DNA from: Hormiphora californensis
Lineage: Eukaryota > Ctenophora > Tentaculata > Cydippida > Pleurobrachiidae
NCBI GenBank assembly: GCA_020137815.1
Contig: CM035351.1
Span: 4,825,792-4,889,791 of the forward strand
Direction of reading: 5' to 3'
Length of the DNA: 64,000 nucleotides
Position numbers and translations under genes: made by a program. Under the pieces are notes generated by a model. The model saw only the letters and a list, made by a program, of their open reading frames with translations, was not told where the DNA came from and searched no databases. Shown piece after piece: positions 13,779 to 28,843 of this stretch (position 1 is its first letter; each line of letters starts with the position of its first letter).

Positions 13779-15127
13779 ATCATATGTAGGGAGAAAGAGA
13801 CAAGAGTATGTTTGTGTGCGTTATAATATGAATGAGAAGGAGAGGTGAAGAACTCTGTTGTTTTGAGAAACTAAATTGTCACATTTCGGTCACACACACA
13901 CACACACACGCAGCACGAATTACAAGAAACGCACACGCTTGGGCACCATGTGTTAATTTTATTATTAATATTTGTAGAGGATCGTTTTATAATTTTGTAT
14001 GATGAAAAGGCCGTGTCACACATCTGCCCTACTACTACTGCTACTGCCAGGAACAACATCCAATGTTTTTATTGCAATATGGAATATATAGATCTATATA
14101 TTCCATATTGCAATATCTATATTCATTGCTAATGATTGGTTTTTGTCCTGCAGCAGTAGTATTTAGTATGATGGTGATATATGGTTAAATGTTTAGTTTG
14201 CATGCCGTAGTATGTGGTTCAGCCATTCACAGTCGTGTGTATCCCAGTGTTCTGTGACTGGCAGCGCTGACACCGTTCTACAGCAGGAACCGACCGAATC
14301 AGGAAATACTGGTCCCTGATTGGCTGATAACCAGTCACGTGACCAAAATAACGAGTTCTGATTGGTTGTTTACTTGTTTCGGTCGGTTCCTGTTCTACAG
14401 TGCGCTCAAATCTGGTCGATGCCGCCAGACAGATTGTTCTTGGCAATTTCGCCCACCTTTGTTGAGGCTCTAGACAGGGCTAGTTAAATAAAAGTGTAAC
14501 AACAAATTGTTTTAAAATTTTGTGGAACAACACCACACACAGAGAGAAAGAGGAGAGAGCAGAGAATTGTCTGGGGAAGGTGTGACATCCAGTACCACGT
14601 GCTGTGAGCAGTGTGTGTTTCATACTACGCCTGGTTATGTGACATACATGTGTGAAAGGACTATGAAAGAGATATGTGCTGATTCTGCCCCAATTCAGCG
14701 AACACGAAAGTGAAATTGTTTGTGAGAGTGTTTTGTGTACTAACGCATAACTATGTGTGTTCATCTGTTTGTAAATTGCTTTGAGATTTATTTTATTGTA
14801 GCAAAATTCCTTGTTTTTCTTTTCCCTAAATCCTCTCTGACATGAGCACAGAAAACCTTTGCTGGCAAAATTCATCCCAGTCTTGGTAAATAAGGTCATT
14901 AGTCAATGACTACGCGATATCCCGTGTACTATGCCAAGGCGTGTCTATAATAACGACTCGTATTAGGGTGAGGCACTGTGTGAATACATTAGTCGCCCTT
15001 CTTCAAAATATCATGTTGACAGGGTGTATTTTAGCGTGCACAGTGTGTCAAGCTGCAGACTGCTGCAGTACTGCTCCATTACTACTGCACAGAGTGCACT
15101 ATATCCAGCCTAGAGGGGTTAGGATTT
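13779..15127. other. Intergenic region between pseudokinase and GPCR genes
   Basis: No coding exon is supported. It holds a (CA)n of about 20 bp near 13890, a palindrome near 14080-14115 (GGAATATATAGATCTATATATTCC core) that may form a small cruciform, the TIR element at 14277, and several GATTGG (inverted CCAAT) boxes. It presumably includes the 3' UTR of the pseudokinase gene. Confidence 0.5.
14277..14401. mobile_element. Small terminal-inverted-repeat element (MITE-like, ~125 bp)
   Basis: Ends CTACAG.AGGAACCGACCGA on the left and its reverse complement TCGGTCGGTTCCTGTTCTACAG on the right, with about 20 bp of near-perfect inversion. The core carries two GATTGG motifs and a GTCACGTGAC E-box palindrome. 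No clear target duplication is visible, so it could be a promoter palindrome and not a MITE. Confidence 0.55.
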
Positions 15128-15128
15128 G

Positions 15129-15130
<2 letters not shown>

Positions 15131-15196
<66 letters not shown>

Positions 15197-15215
15197 TATA
15201 TATATATTATAAAAT
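15131..15215. repeat. (TA)n microsatellite
   Basis: About 80 bp of TA dinucleotides with one TAATAT interruption, immediately before the homopolymer-inflated stretch at 15220. It probably broke assembly or polishing there. Confidence 0.95.
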
Positions 15216-15219
15216 TATT

Positions 15220-15560
15220 TAATTTATTTTTTTCTTTTTAGTAAACCAGAAAAATGGCCAAACGGGGTGACCCTTTTCCCTTTTTTAAAAAAAAATTTTA
15301 AAAACGGGGGTTTTTTTGGGAAATTTTTTAAAAAAAGTCCAAAACCGGGTGAAGGGGAACAATTGGGGGAAGATATTTTGGGGGTTTTTGGGGTGTTTAT
15401 TGAGAATTGACCCATTAGGGGCCCGGAGGATTTCAAGCAAATTTACCTGCTAAAAAGGTATTTGGCCAAAAGTGAAATTTCCTTTTGGGGGGGATTGGGG
15501 GGAGTTTCGACAAAAAAAAATTTACAAAACGGGGTGAAGTTTAATTTCCCGTTTTCCCCT
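15220..15560. other. Homopolymer-inflated, probably low-quality sequence
   Basis: This stretch is composed almost entirely of homopolymer runs of 3-9 bases (AAAAAAAAA, TTTTTTTT, GGGGGGG, CCCC) joined by short motifs. That is unlike both flanks and typical of a badly called consensus next to the (TA)n. It is probably the 5' flank or first exon of the GPCR gene. Coding inference here is unsafe. Confidence 0.55.
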
Positions 15561-15610
15561 TCTTCTTTAGGTTTTGTGTTAATCTTGACCGTATTAATTT
15601 TTTCCTTGAC

Positions 15611-16797
15611 ATGACTCCAATTGGTGGTTTGGTGGCCCCAACTGATGGCCCTTTTGGTGACCATGACGCGGACGGTGACTTCAGAGTTCGTGTAATTGAC
15701 ATTGTATCAATAGCAGTAGGTCTCCTGGGTACCATTGTAAACATCCTCCTCTTCTGGGTGATTGGCCGGAATCCCTCTCTCGACAAAAAGATAGCCCTCC
15801 TCTACCAAAACCTGGCTGCTGTGGATGTGTTCAATTGTCCTAGTGGTACCCCTCTGTTACATGACAGTCAGTGGTCACGGGTACAACCTCTCATCGGACC
15901 GTAACGGTATCTTGTACTTTGTTGTTTGGAGCCACAGTCTCCTATCCCATATGCAATACTGATCCTGTTGGCGCTGTGTCGGATCATGATACTCCGACAC
16001 CAGCGGGAGTACACCCAGTACCTCACTCTAAATGTGGTGAGGGGGTGTGCCTGTGACGGCATGGTTCTTGTGTATCGGCAGTACTCTTGGTGTGTGGCTT
16101 GTGTTTCTTGTTGCATGGCTCTCAGGAGGTGGGGAGTCTGGTGGCCCTCTTGAAATTCCAATCAGCCCTCATCACCATCCTCATCACTGCCATCTTCATA
16201 TTCCTCCTCGCCTCCCTCATCTTCATCGCCCTGCTCTACAAAGATCTCCATGGTAACCCGGTAGCAGTTCCAGCTCTTCTCAAATTGTGTCAGGAGCTGG
16301 GTAAAGCTCGGCGGACTTTTGTACTATTTTTCACTGTTACCTTCGTGTTTTCCCTCTTTCCCTGGGTATATTCCATTACATTTACCTTGTGTGGTCCCTA
16401 CTACAACTCGACCACTGCCCTGGATCCGTCTCTAAACTGTACCTTGCTGGACACGGGCTACATATCGGACCCCAAACAATCCTACGCGTGCATGCTGCTC
16501 AGTCTGATGGGCATGTCCATTGGGAACTGTGCCATTGTGATCCAACAGAGGTCCTTTGTGGAGACCCTCCGGAGATTTGTTACTGGCTGGTGTGGTTTAA
16601 GAGGAGGAGGGATGTTGAATCATGATGATGATGGAGCAGCCCCTGATTTGGTGATTGAGAACCAAGCTGCCCAACACCCTGGTGTAATGACAGCCTACCA
16701 GACACACACCATCCCTATGACAGACACTCCAACGACCGTGTCAACTGCAGTTGCTCCTGTCGACCCAGCCGCCACCGCGGGTCAAAGTGGGCCATGA
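15611..16797 (+). pseudogene. Rhodopsin-like (class A) GPCR, interrupted by about four frame changes
   Basis: From ATG 15611 a short acidic N-terminus leads to TM1 (GTIVNILLFWVIG, with the 1.50 Asn) and TM2 (NLAAVD, the LAxxD signature). The frame shifts near 15830 (SIVLVVPLCYMTV completes TM2), near 15955 (YAILILLALCRIMILRHQ, the TM3/ICL2-like part), in the GGGGG run at 16041-16045 (TM4 AWFLCIGSTLGVWLVFLVAW) and near 16130-16145. After that it stays open to the stop at 16797. TM5 (LITILITAIFIFLLASLIF), TM6 (FSLFPW at the CWxP position) and TM7 (SIGN in place of NPxxY, then helix 8 FVETLRRF) are intact. The cytoplasmic tail is Thr/Ala-rich. Ligand is unknown. The shifts may be sequencing indels rather than real decay, because the sequence just upstream is plainly poor. 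Confidence 0.7.
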
Positions 16798-16799
16798 GT

Positions 16800-17507
16800 A
16801 AGCGACATAAGTCTGCTGCTCTCACTCTCTCTCTCTCTGTGTCGTCCCAAGTCCAACAAATCATGTCCGCCCCATAATATGATGTGTGTGTGACTGTTAT
16901 GCGAGACACGATCAGTGTATATTGAGTTGTATTGGAGAAAGGGAGAGAGAGTGACCAGGTCAGAAAAGAGAGAGGGATAGGGAGGGAGAGAGGGAGAGGG
17001 ATAGGGAGGGAGAGAGAGAGGGAGAGAGAGAGAAAATGAACGGCTTCATCCCCCTGCTAGATTGTGACAGCAGGGTCACTGTGACGCCACCGAAAATATC
17101 TCTCTCTCTCTAGTGCAGTAAAATGCAGCAGTGGGAACTTTTAGACTGTATAGTGTGACGGAGTGTTTATATGAGGTATAATCGCTTTCCTAAGTTGTTG
17201 ATAAAACTGCCATCTGGCTCATTTTAATCTGTGACTGTGCCAGAGACTAGAGAGATATTAAACGATGTGAATATACCTGGCGGCGGGCGGCCCTTCCTGC
17301 CAGGTCCATGACGTGTTGTAAAATATAATATACTGCCGTATTTTGAAATCAAAGTCTGTCATAATTCTTGAAGCATCTCATAATCTGCTCTCACTCTCCC
17401 TCTCTCCACCACGTCACCAGGCCAGGCTGCTCTTTCACTGATTCTGATTTCCCTGGCACTCCCTAGCTGCAGTCTCCCACTCTCACACACCCTTTCCTAC
17501 TATCTCT

Positions 17508-17583
<76 letters not shown>

Positions 17584-17779
17584 CCAATCTCTATAGTCTC
17601 TCTGAAACAACTTGAAATCACCAACAACCCCAAATTCCTGGGCTGTCTAATCGGGGATTACGTGTAACGGACTGCAGCCTTTGAATCACTCACAGCTACA
17701 CGCGATCAAAGACCGGGCATGCTTATGACTTCTTCTCGATTTGTAAAACTCTCCGTTCAATTTCCTTGTAGTCTGATTC

Positions 17780-17834
<55 letters not shown>

Positions 17835-18470
17835 TCTTCTTTGAGAGTAAAATTAGAACCCGCAAGTTGTCACTGAGTTCACAGTCACGCTCTCTGCAGC
17901 TGATACACGCTCACTGCAGAGAGCGTGACGGGTATTCATAAAAGTGTCACCGGTCGGGAGTCCCGACTTGGTTCAGACTGCATCTGTCAAAGAATCACAC
18001 ACACACACACTCTCTCTCTCTCTCTCTCTCTGTGATATGACTCCCTCTCTCTTTCTTTCTCACCCCAGTATCTCACTCTTCATCTCTCTGTGGCGGGGGG
18101 ATCCAGACTCGGGCAGCGCGGTCTGCTCCAATCACCGGTCCATCTCTCGTGTTTGACCACGTGGTGTCTCCCCCTGTAACGAGGATGCCTGTTGAGACAT
18201 GGTCCTGTCTACTCACGTGACCTGCCCTCTCAACCAATGGGAGGCGCGGGAGGGTTAAAAGGGGGCTCCCACGTGCAGGGGGCCAAGGGGGTACTGTTCT
18301 TAAGCCTCTGCTGAACTTTCTTGATAAAGCTGCCCTCGTTCTTGAAAATAGTTTTCAATGAAAGAAGAGCCTGCAGTCTGTTAGTACTGTAAAGTTACGG
18401 GCGCCTGCTAAATAAACGCGGTAGTGCTTCAAGGCATGAACACAAGCCTAAAAACTCTAACCTAGTTGCT
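16800..18470. other. Intergenic region with microsatellites and a promoter-like block
   Basis: No exon is supported. It contains purine tracts near 16935-17035, (CT)n at 17510-17581 and (GA)n at 17783-17831. Around 18175-18300 it carries CACGTGG, CTCACGTGACC, CAACCAATGGG and GGTTAAAAGGGGGC, an ordered E-box, CCAAT and TATA-like arrangement on the + strand. That could be a promoter or the remains of an LTR, but I found no second copy of it at the other end of the retroelement. Confidence 0.4.
17884..17929. other. Perfect 16-bp-arm hairpin
   Basis: GTCACGCTCTCTGCAG at 17884-17899 is the exact reverse complement of CTGCAGAGAGCGTGAC at 17914-17929, separated by 14 nt. Too short to name; it may be a tiny MITE or a structured RNA element. 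Confidence 0.6.
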
Positions 18471-18474
18471 CCCA

Positions 18475-20370
18475 TCTTCTGCGGTGTGCGGAACTGCTTT
18501 GGACCAAAATGAAATAGTTCTGCGAGTACCACCTATCTGTTGAGTGAGAGTTGCACCGTGTCCGATCTTGCTAGAGTCAATAGTTAACTCGTAGAATCGT
18601 GCGGATCGTCATACTGCGGATTGCAAGGACGGGTGCTGAGCAAAGTTTCTCTTTTAGTTGCTCAAATGCTGTTTTGGGCCGACTGTCCCATTCAAACTTT
18701 TTCCCTTTCGGAGCAAGCTGTAAAGCGGACTGCTATTCTGCTGAAGTGCTTGATGTAGTTTCCTGTTGTAGTTAAGAGATCTAGGAACTTCTGTAACTGG
18801 GTTTCACTGTTTTTGGAGGGTTCTAGCTGCGAAATTGCATCTGCTCGAGTAGGGTCAACTTTAATTCCCTCTCTGCTGAATAAGGTGGCCAAGAAATTTG
18901 ACCTGTTTTCGAAACAATTGTTTTTTGTTGGGCTGACTTTGATGTTTGCCCAAGATAATCTTTCCAATACGAATTGCAACTTCTCAATATGATCTTCCTC
19001 ACTGATTACTGCCGACTAGGATGTCGTCAAGGAAACAATCAAATCTTGGAAAGGAACTTTCGAAATAACATGCTCATAGCATTTGCAAACTGTGAAGAGC
19101 TACTGTTTGACCCATAACGAGTCTAGCCCACTATGCCTAGTATTGTTGTAGGTGAAAAGCTGTTAAGGCCTGCTTTCCTCATCCACCGGATCTGGTAAAC
19201 CCTTTTGTGAAATCCATGGACGTTAACCAATTACACTCTGTCATATTGTCCATTATGCTGTTAACGTTAGGAGAGCACAACTGATCTGGAAGGCAATTGC
19301 ATTTAGCTGCCGAAGATCTTGTATAAGCCTGTAACTATCATTGTACCTGGCTTTTTAACGAGAAAGATAGGACTGTTCCACAAGCTGGGAGTGCTGCATT
19401 TTCAATTTGACCTGAATCGATTAGTGTCTGTACCTCGTTTTTCCATGTGTTTCTGCAAGTTGTATGGGACTGGTCTTGAAGGGATCCACCTAGCCACGTA
19501 GTTATCTTTCAGCTGGATGTGGCCTTGTAGAACGATGCCTCACTAAATCAAATTTATGCCTGAAAAACAATGGTTATACTGTTTTATAAGCTGTTTTAAT
19601 CTCAGTTTACTGTGTTCTGAAATTTGTAACTGCTCATTTGCAACTGTTCATAAAGCTGTTCTCTTCTGCCATTGGCCTTCTGTAGTTGTCTCTTCTTCCG
19701 ATTTAGCATCTGGAAGACGAGGATATCAATCGAACTGTATACTTCCCGTGAAGATTTGCTTTAGATCGATCTCTATAAGACTGATCAACTGGAAACATGT
19801 TTGCTACAATTCTGTTTTTGTGCAATGTGATATCGCATGGAGCGGGTTGACACATCTAACTGCTACGAAATTCTTGTCACTGTGAACAAGAATTTTCAAC
19901 ACAAATACCAAGAGAACCTGGCATTTTTCTTACCGATAACCATTCCTCTAGGGTACCACCATTGCTTGGTCTCACTAACCTGCATTTGATGTGCATTACT
20001 GAATTTGCTGGTAAGCACGCTGTTTTGTTCAGACTTTGACTTTGCAACTGCTAGTTAGTGTACGGGGTGTGTCATAAAAACTTTTTTCCATACTTTGTTT
20101 CGATTTGCTTTCTTGGCATGTCTATCGTTAGACTCAGTTTCTCAAGTAGTTCTGTTCCTGCTAGTACATCATCAGGCAAATCATCCATGACAATGAATGT
20201 GTGTTTACTTCTGTTTTTGCAACTGTTATAGGGAACGTTACTTCTCCCCTTGTTCTCACTTCGTTTTGCCAAGGCCTTTAATAACCCTTGTTGCTGTGTA
20301 ATTCTATCCAATAAATTCAACTGTTCTGTGGTACGTGTGCTTATCAAGCTAGCACTAGCTCCTGTGTCGA
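18475..20370 (-). pseudogene. Retroelement pol remnant: protease, RT, RNase H (broken)
   Basis: FLIDTGASASLIS (DTGAS active site at 20368-20354) marks the aspartic protease. The RT fingers/palm remnant includes SSSSQFANAMSMLF near 19110-19050 and a CFLDDILV catalytic box (an F-L-D-D form of YxDD) at about 19037-19014. It continues as SWANIKVSPTKNNCF..FLATLFSREGIKVDPTRADAI to 18692, the RT connection typical of Ty3/gypsy. After another frame change comes KTAFEQLKEKLCSAPVL, then ELTIDSSKIGHGATLTQ of RNase H, ending near 18475. At least three frame changes or stops separate these. Confidence 0.75.
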
Positions 20371-20511
20371 TTAAAAATGTTAAGTGGGTATATCAAAAAC
20401 TGTTCCAGTACTATCACACTGGGACCAATCATGCTTCTTTCGGGTTGTATTGTTGCAACTGTTGCTTTTTTTCTGTTTCGTTGCACAACCCCTGTCTAGT
20501 TTAAATTAAAT

Positions 20512-21487
20512 CTGCATTCTGATCGGTAATGCCCTTTTTGCTCACATTTCCAACACACAATTTCTTGTTTCCGTCTTTTTTGCTATCTCGCCTGCCTCTG
20601 GAATTGCTTCTGTTGCCTCGGTGCCTGTTTCTACTGCTGTGATATCTGTCCCTTGCTGTATGATCTTTGTCTGTTTCTGTACGGCGTGGGTGATCGTCCC
20701 CTGTAACTGTTGTTCCGATCTCCTGAAGACTCTCTGCTATAATTGCTGGCGACTTTTTTCAAACTTGATGTTTGGTTCGGCACTGTTTTTGAGAATTGAG
20801 CTGGCTCTTTCTCAAACATGTTCGATACACTTTCTAACCTTTTTGCTAATCTCACTGCTTCTCTGTAGGTTGCGATTGTTGCCTCATCAGTTTCTGTCGC
20901 ATAGTGCTGTCAGAAATACCCCTTAATAATGCTAGGAGGCACGCTTCTTCAGCCTGTTCTGGCGCACTGTACGCCATGCTGCTTGCTTCTTGTAGTCTGT
21001 TACAAAAATCGGTGATTGTTTCCCCTGCGTTTTGCTTCATGTTCAGAGCTGTTCTTAAAGAGAGATGGACTCTTCTCCATAACATAGTCTGTTATGAAGT
21101 GTTTGCAAGCTGATTCGCGTCTCGCTTTTGTGCAATTGTGAGTGTCGCTGCTGCTGTTTTTAAGGTGTTGTATGTTGCACTGTCAACATTCTGCAAAAAC
21201 AAGAGATTCAGGTTCTGTTTTAGTCCTGTCATCTCCACGTAAGATTTAAATCTGTCACAATAGTGACGAATGTATCCCCTTTGTTCATTGTTGGGGTTTT
21301 GTTATGAAAGAGAGATTGCTGAGTCTGCTAGAGGTTGCTTCAACTTCATCTGCCTCTTCCTTGATTGAATATCTGCTTCCAAATCTGCAGCTGTCTTTTT
21401 AGAGATTCCAACTCCTCTTGGCGTACTGCTGAGTTGCTGTTTCAAAGTTGCTTTTCTTCTGGGTTTCATTTTTTTCTCAGGCTCCAC
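20512..21487 (-). pseudogene. Retroelement gag with CCHC zinc knuckle (broken)
   Basis: Minus-strand pieces at 21487-21302 (Lys-rich N-terminus), 21085-20852 (helical capsid-like ITDFCNRLQEASSMAY..EEACLLALLRGI) and 20855-20631 (basic Ser/Arg/Asn linker) lead to a CWKCEQKGHYRSEC motif at 20555-20514. That motif is a C-X2-C-X4-H-X4-C nucleocapsid knuckle. The pieces are in different frames. Gag would package the element RNA; here it cannot be made intact. Confidence 0.75.
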
Positions 21488-21490
21488 TTG

Positions 21491-22974
21491 TTAAGATGAG
21501 TTGTTCAAGTTATTCTGTGAGCAGGGGGATGCAATGTAGCTGGGTAACTGAGTGCCGTTCGCTAGTACAATCCGCCAAACCGACCAACGATGCCGGGGGG
21601 TCAAAGAGATACAGCGATATAAGGGGGTAATAAATAAATTGCTAAATACAAAGTAAAAATAGAAACTACGTCAAGTGTCTCAAAACTACAGAGTCTATCT
21701 GATGCACAGTTGGGTATCGGTGCAGCGTCCCCGAGAATGATTCGTCACATCCTTTTATAATCCATCCATCGTCTCTGCAGAACTCCGTGACCTTCGTGTC
21801 TCCATCTCGGGACCAACGGGGAGTAGTTTTAACATCGTCGTATCGCTGGTGCTACTCCGTAAGCGGTTGTTCTGTCATCATGATGTCAACCCTGTAAAGC
21901 AGACTGCTTATGGGCGCGACCTTTATGTCTGAGATAAGAAACGTTTAACTATGGCTACTGTGTAGTGCTTGGGACTAAACCTGCTTTACCATGAGTAGCC
22001 TGTTTAGGATAAAACCTGTTTGTCTGTTCGAATGACAAACCATGTTACAACACCGAGTAAATTTAGCGAGGAGCTATTTTTGATTTTTGGAGATCAAAAC
22101 ATGGTTTTAAAATGACTGGGTGATAATGGGTTGCCATGCTACGCAGTTTGTCTGTTCGGCACTTTAAGCTGACAGGCAAGGAACATGTCAAATAATGGGG
22201 GGTCGGGTGATAATAATACAAATATGTGATCGAATAATCGAGCATCTTCAAATTCAACATGTCCACAGCTGCTGCTGCAATGTTCTAGATCTGCAGTGCT
22301 GCTTCGGCCCTCGGACTAATGACTGGTCAGACTGGTCCTAAAATATTATTATATGCGGTGGGGGATCTGCTGCATTCTAGATTATCCTGCGGAGTCCTAT
22401 ATCGGGGTCTGGTTTACTGGTATTTCATAGGCCACCAGCTCAGCAAGATGAGAGACAGACACAACATCACGATATATGTAACCGGGGGGGGGGGGGGGGG
22501 GGATTGTTTTGACTCAGCTACCAATTGAGGGTGTGTCTATTAACGCGAACGTCGAGTGTCGACTGAGGGAGAGGAACTCGTTATGTGTTCACAGTGTCAT
22601 TACTAGATGGGCTAAGTATGTAGTAGACTGTTTTAGTTAGCGATATAGAGTGCAGTCTAGGACAATGAAAGAGACTATAAGGTTATGTATTACATAGACA
22701 CATACACACACCTGGTTCAGTATGACAGACCATTCGTATGCCAGAGCTGTATACTATCATGGGGGAGTCTGAAAAAGTCAAAGAGACTCCAGACTCTGAG
22801 CTGCACCAGAGATGTATGTTTTTAAATGAGAGATCAGAGAGTGAGATAGTACTGCAGAGACGGAAACTGAGACAGAAATGGTAGCTAGCAGCTTGGGGAA
22901 GGTGTAGTGTATGGAAGTGAGATAGGGGAGACGGGAGTCTCTTCAGACTTGGTGGGAAGAGGAAGGAGAGATAG
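21491..22974. other. Intergenic region, no gene recognised
   Basis: Unique sequence with a poly-G tract of about 19 bases at 22484-22502 and purine-rich patches toward 22920. No exon with a recognisable domain or good splice context was found. Part of it may be the 5' end of the retroelement (LTR not identified). Confidence 0.4.
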
Positions 22975-23913
22975 TAGTAGAGGCAATAATTACAGTCACC
23001 TCCTCTGATTTCTATGAAACTTCTCCCATGCTAAGAGGTGGCAATAGAGGTTCAAATACCGCAGAGTTTAAGTCTGAACAATGTTCGGTTCGTTAATTAT
23101 CGCTAATTGAAAAACGCAAAAATGGCCTAAAATCGCCCTAAGTTCCGAATTGAAATTTTGGAGTTGAGACTCCAGACTTCGTAGAGATGTCCACTAGGAT
23201 GACAATATGCACCAAAATCGGACGGAAGCCTAAATTCGTCCGAATTCGGTACGAAAAGCCGGGTAGACTGATTTTTGGTCACGTGACATGGGTCCAAAAT
23301 CAGTTTTTTGCCATTTACGCCTTTCCTGTACGTCGGAGACAAAAAATATGGCCAATACTTGTCATTTCCATCGCTTTCTGCATCTTTTAAGCCCCCTATA
23401 AACATCCCTTACTCCAACGGTTCAGAAGTGACGTCATTTAGTCTCCTGAAAAACTCTAACTTCTGAACCGTTGAAGTAAGGGATGTTTATAGGGGGCTTA
23501 AAAGATGCAGAAAGCGATGGAAATGACAAGTATTGGCCATATTTTTTGTCTCCGACGTACAGGAAAGGCGTAAATGGCAAAAAACTGATTTTGGACCCAT
23601 GTCACGTGACCAAAAATCAGTCTACCCGGCTTTTCGTACCGAATTCGGACGAATTTAGGCTTCCGTCCGATTTTGGTGCATATTGTCATCCTAGCGGACA
23701 TCTCTACGAAGTCTGGAGTCTCAACTCCAAAATTTCAATTCGGAACTTAGGGCGATTTTAGGCCATTTTTGCGTTTTTCAATTAGCGATAATTAACGAAC
23801 CGAACATTGTTCAGACTTAAACTCTGCGGTATTTGAACCTCTATTGCCACCTCTTAGCATGGGAGAAGTTTCATAGAAATCAGAGGAGGTGACTGTAATT
23901 ATTGCCTCTACTA
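22975..23913. mobile_element. ~0.94-kb foldback element with near-perfect ~455-bp arms
   Basis: The left end TAGTAGAGGCAATAATTACA (22975) is matched by its reverse complement ending at 23913. The arms run to about 23430 and resume at about 23459, with a spacer of about 30 bp. Identical 92-aa frames appear on opposite strands (23405-23127 minus, 23483-23761 plus), with only one difference noticed in their overlap. The arms carry no recognisable protein. TAG may be a 3-bp target duplication. The high arm identity suggests a recent origin or gene conversion. An RNA read across it would form a long hairpin. Confidence 0.85.
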
Positions 23914-27161
<3,248 letters not shown>

Positions 27162-27298
27162 GGACAGGCCAAGATCCTGCTGAAGGATATAGGGGAAACT
27201 GAGGTACTGCGACTGCTGCTGACTGTACTGAAGGAAGGTGCTCGAAGTACCACCTGCATCGTGTCTCATAGCACCAACAAACACGAAACCATCTGCAA
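27162..27298 (+). CDS. Internal exon of an unrecognised gene (partial)
   Basis: A 137-nt exon follows TCTCTTCCCAG and is followed by GTGAGT. It is fully open and reads GQAKILLKDIGETEVLRLLL..VLKEGARSTTCIVSHSTNKHETIC, an amphipathic Leu-rich helix then a Cys/His-containing end. A possible next exon (NILDKSLIPWQHIEGDSIQT) begins near 27861 after GTTAGACAG and runs into the N gap at 27920. I do not recognise the family. The splice context and codon quality suggest real coding sequence, but it is a single short exon. Confidence 0.45.
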
Positions 27299-27919
27299 GT
27301 GAGTACTTAATGTTAATGGATTCGTAAGATAGACTTACACCGAAGGCACAATTCCCAGTAATTTGAATTTTCGCAGACATTTCCTGAATTCTATGTTCCA
27401 ATCATAGTTGCCATTTCTCTTGTACTATATATAGTCTTTCAGTTCACACATTACTCGCTAGCGATTATTGAAAAATCGTCATCGCTGCTAACTTTTCAAA
27501 AGACGATGTTATTTTTTCCTTCCACTATCTCCCCACCCGGAGTAGGGACCTTTCTGGCATAGTTTAATAGTGTAGGGTACGACAGGATTGGTCTTAGGGT
27601 TTCCAGTACTTGGGCCCTTATACAGGACCCCTGAATTAACATGAGCAGAGAAAATTTTTCGTTAGGCTAGCTCTTATCTCCTTACTCTATCTTCGCTATC
27701 TCTCTCTCTCTCTCTTCTCTCTCTTATCTATTATTTCTATCTCTATATATCTATCTCTTCGCCTCGCTCGCATCTCTCTATCTCTCTCTCTCTATTCTGC
27801 TCTATCTTTCCTCTCTCTCTCTCTCTCTCTCTATATAGATCTTCCAATTCCCGTTAGACAGCATCCTAGATAAGAGTCTGATACCGTGGCAGCATATAGA
27901 AGGGGACAGCATCCAGACT

Positions 27920-28019
27920 NNNNNNNNNNNNNNNNNNNNNNNNNNNNNNNNNNNNNNNNNNNNNNNNNNNNNNNNNNNNNNNNNNNNNNNNNNNNNNNNN
28001 NNNNNNNNNNNNNNNNNNN
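27920..28019. other. Scaffold gap (100 Ns)
   Basis: Exactly 100 consecutive N, the usual placeholder for a gap of unknown length. It cuts the gene with an exon at 27162 and may separate sequence that is not truly adjacent. Its right edge is 15 bp from a TIR element. Confidence 0.99.
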
Positions 28020-28034
28020 TATAGAAAAGGTTGA

Positions 28035-28813
28035 GGGGGCCGGCTGAAGTTTGTTGAAGGGTGAAAGTCAACTTCAAAACTTCAGAAACTTAGAGGGTGA
28101 AAACTTCAAAAACTAAACTTCACAAAAACTCTATCCCTAAACCGTTGGAGATAGGCCCTATGTTGCTCTTCATACTCTTAATATAAAGTTGCCTATTCCG
28201 AACAGAATGCAACCCCCTTTAAAAGCCCTTATCACTCATACATTAAACTTGTCTAGCCCAAAAAGTCATGCTCACACACAAAATTATGAAAATATCCCTT
28301 TCCCTCGCCTTCGATGTGTGGAGACTTCATTTTGGCCGCTGATGATTTTAGTGTCCATATTTTTTTCACTACTCCCTTCATAAAAAATTTGCATTTTGTG
28401 AAACTGGCAAAAAGGGTGTGGCCCCAAAAAAAATTTTGAAAATTTACTTTATAATTTTTTTAACACTTTCTTAGCATTTTCTAGGCAATTTTTTGAGTTA
28501 TAGAATGAAAATAAAATCAGTTTTTACAAAAAATTTAAACTTTTTACACCAAATTGTGCCATGGATTTCACGGCTAGGAATCATTGTAAATATCCTAATT
28601 TGCGGTGGAAAAAGGGCAGACAAGGACGGATAACTTTGCCACACTATGTATTAAGCATGAAACTAACCTAAACAAGTGTATTAATAGTCACTGATTATAG
28701 CATATAAAAGTAGTTTAGAGTTTTTGAAGTTTTTGAAGTTTTTGAAGTCAACTTCAAAAACTCAAAAAGTAGGGTGGAAAACTTCAAAAACTTCAGCCGG
28801 CCCCCCCCCCCCC
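28035..28813. mobile_element. ~0.78-kb TIR element next to the histone H4 gene
   Basis: The ends are GGGGGCCGGCTGAAGTTTG on the left and its reverse complement AAACTTCAGCCGGCCCCC on the right. Subterminal TTTTTGAAG/CTTCAAAAA repeats lie on both sides. The interior is AT-rich and non-coding. The right end lies 30 bp from the H4 3' stem-loop. The terminal G/C run resembles those of the larger elements at 32.9-37.5 kb. A fragment of the same terminus (CCGGCTGAAGTTT) recurs at 37858-37870 beside the truncated second H3. Confidence 0.75.
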
Positions 28814-28843
28814 AAAGGTATTTGATCGGTTCTTTTTCAAGAT

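Larger units (their letters stand above)
18475..21490 (-). mobile_element. Degenerate Ty3/gypsy-type LTR retrotransposon internal region, 3'-truncated
   Basis: On the minus strand the order is gag, zinc knuckle, protease, reverse transcriptase, RNase H, the gag-pol order of LTR elements. Several stops and frame changes break it. It ends inside RNase H at about 18475, so integrase and the 3' LTR are missing. I could not identify matching LTRs or a primer-binding site on either side. It is an old, inactive fragment. Confidence 0.8.

Noticed and set aside
18175-18470. LTR of the gypsy-like element
   Set aside because: It has CCAAT/TATA/AATAAA-like order, but I found no matching copy at the other end and its orientation does not fit the minus-strand element.
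23127-23761. Two identical 92-aa frames on opposite strands
   Set aside because: They are the two arms of one inverted repeat, with no domain, and the frame is open by chance in both.
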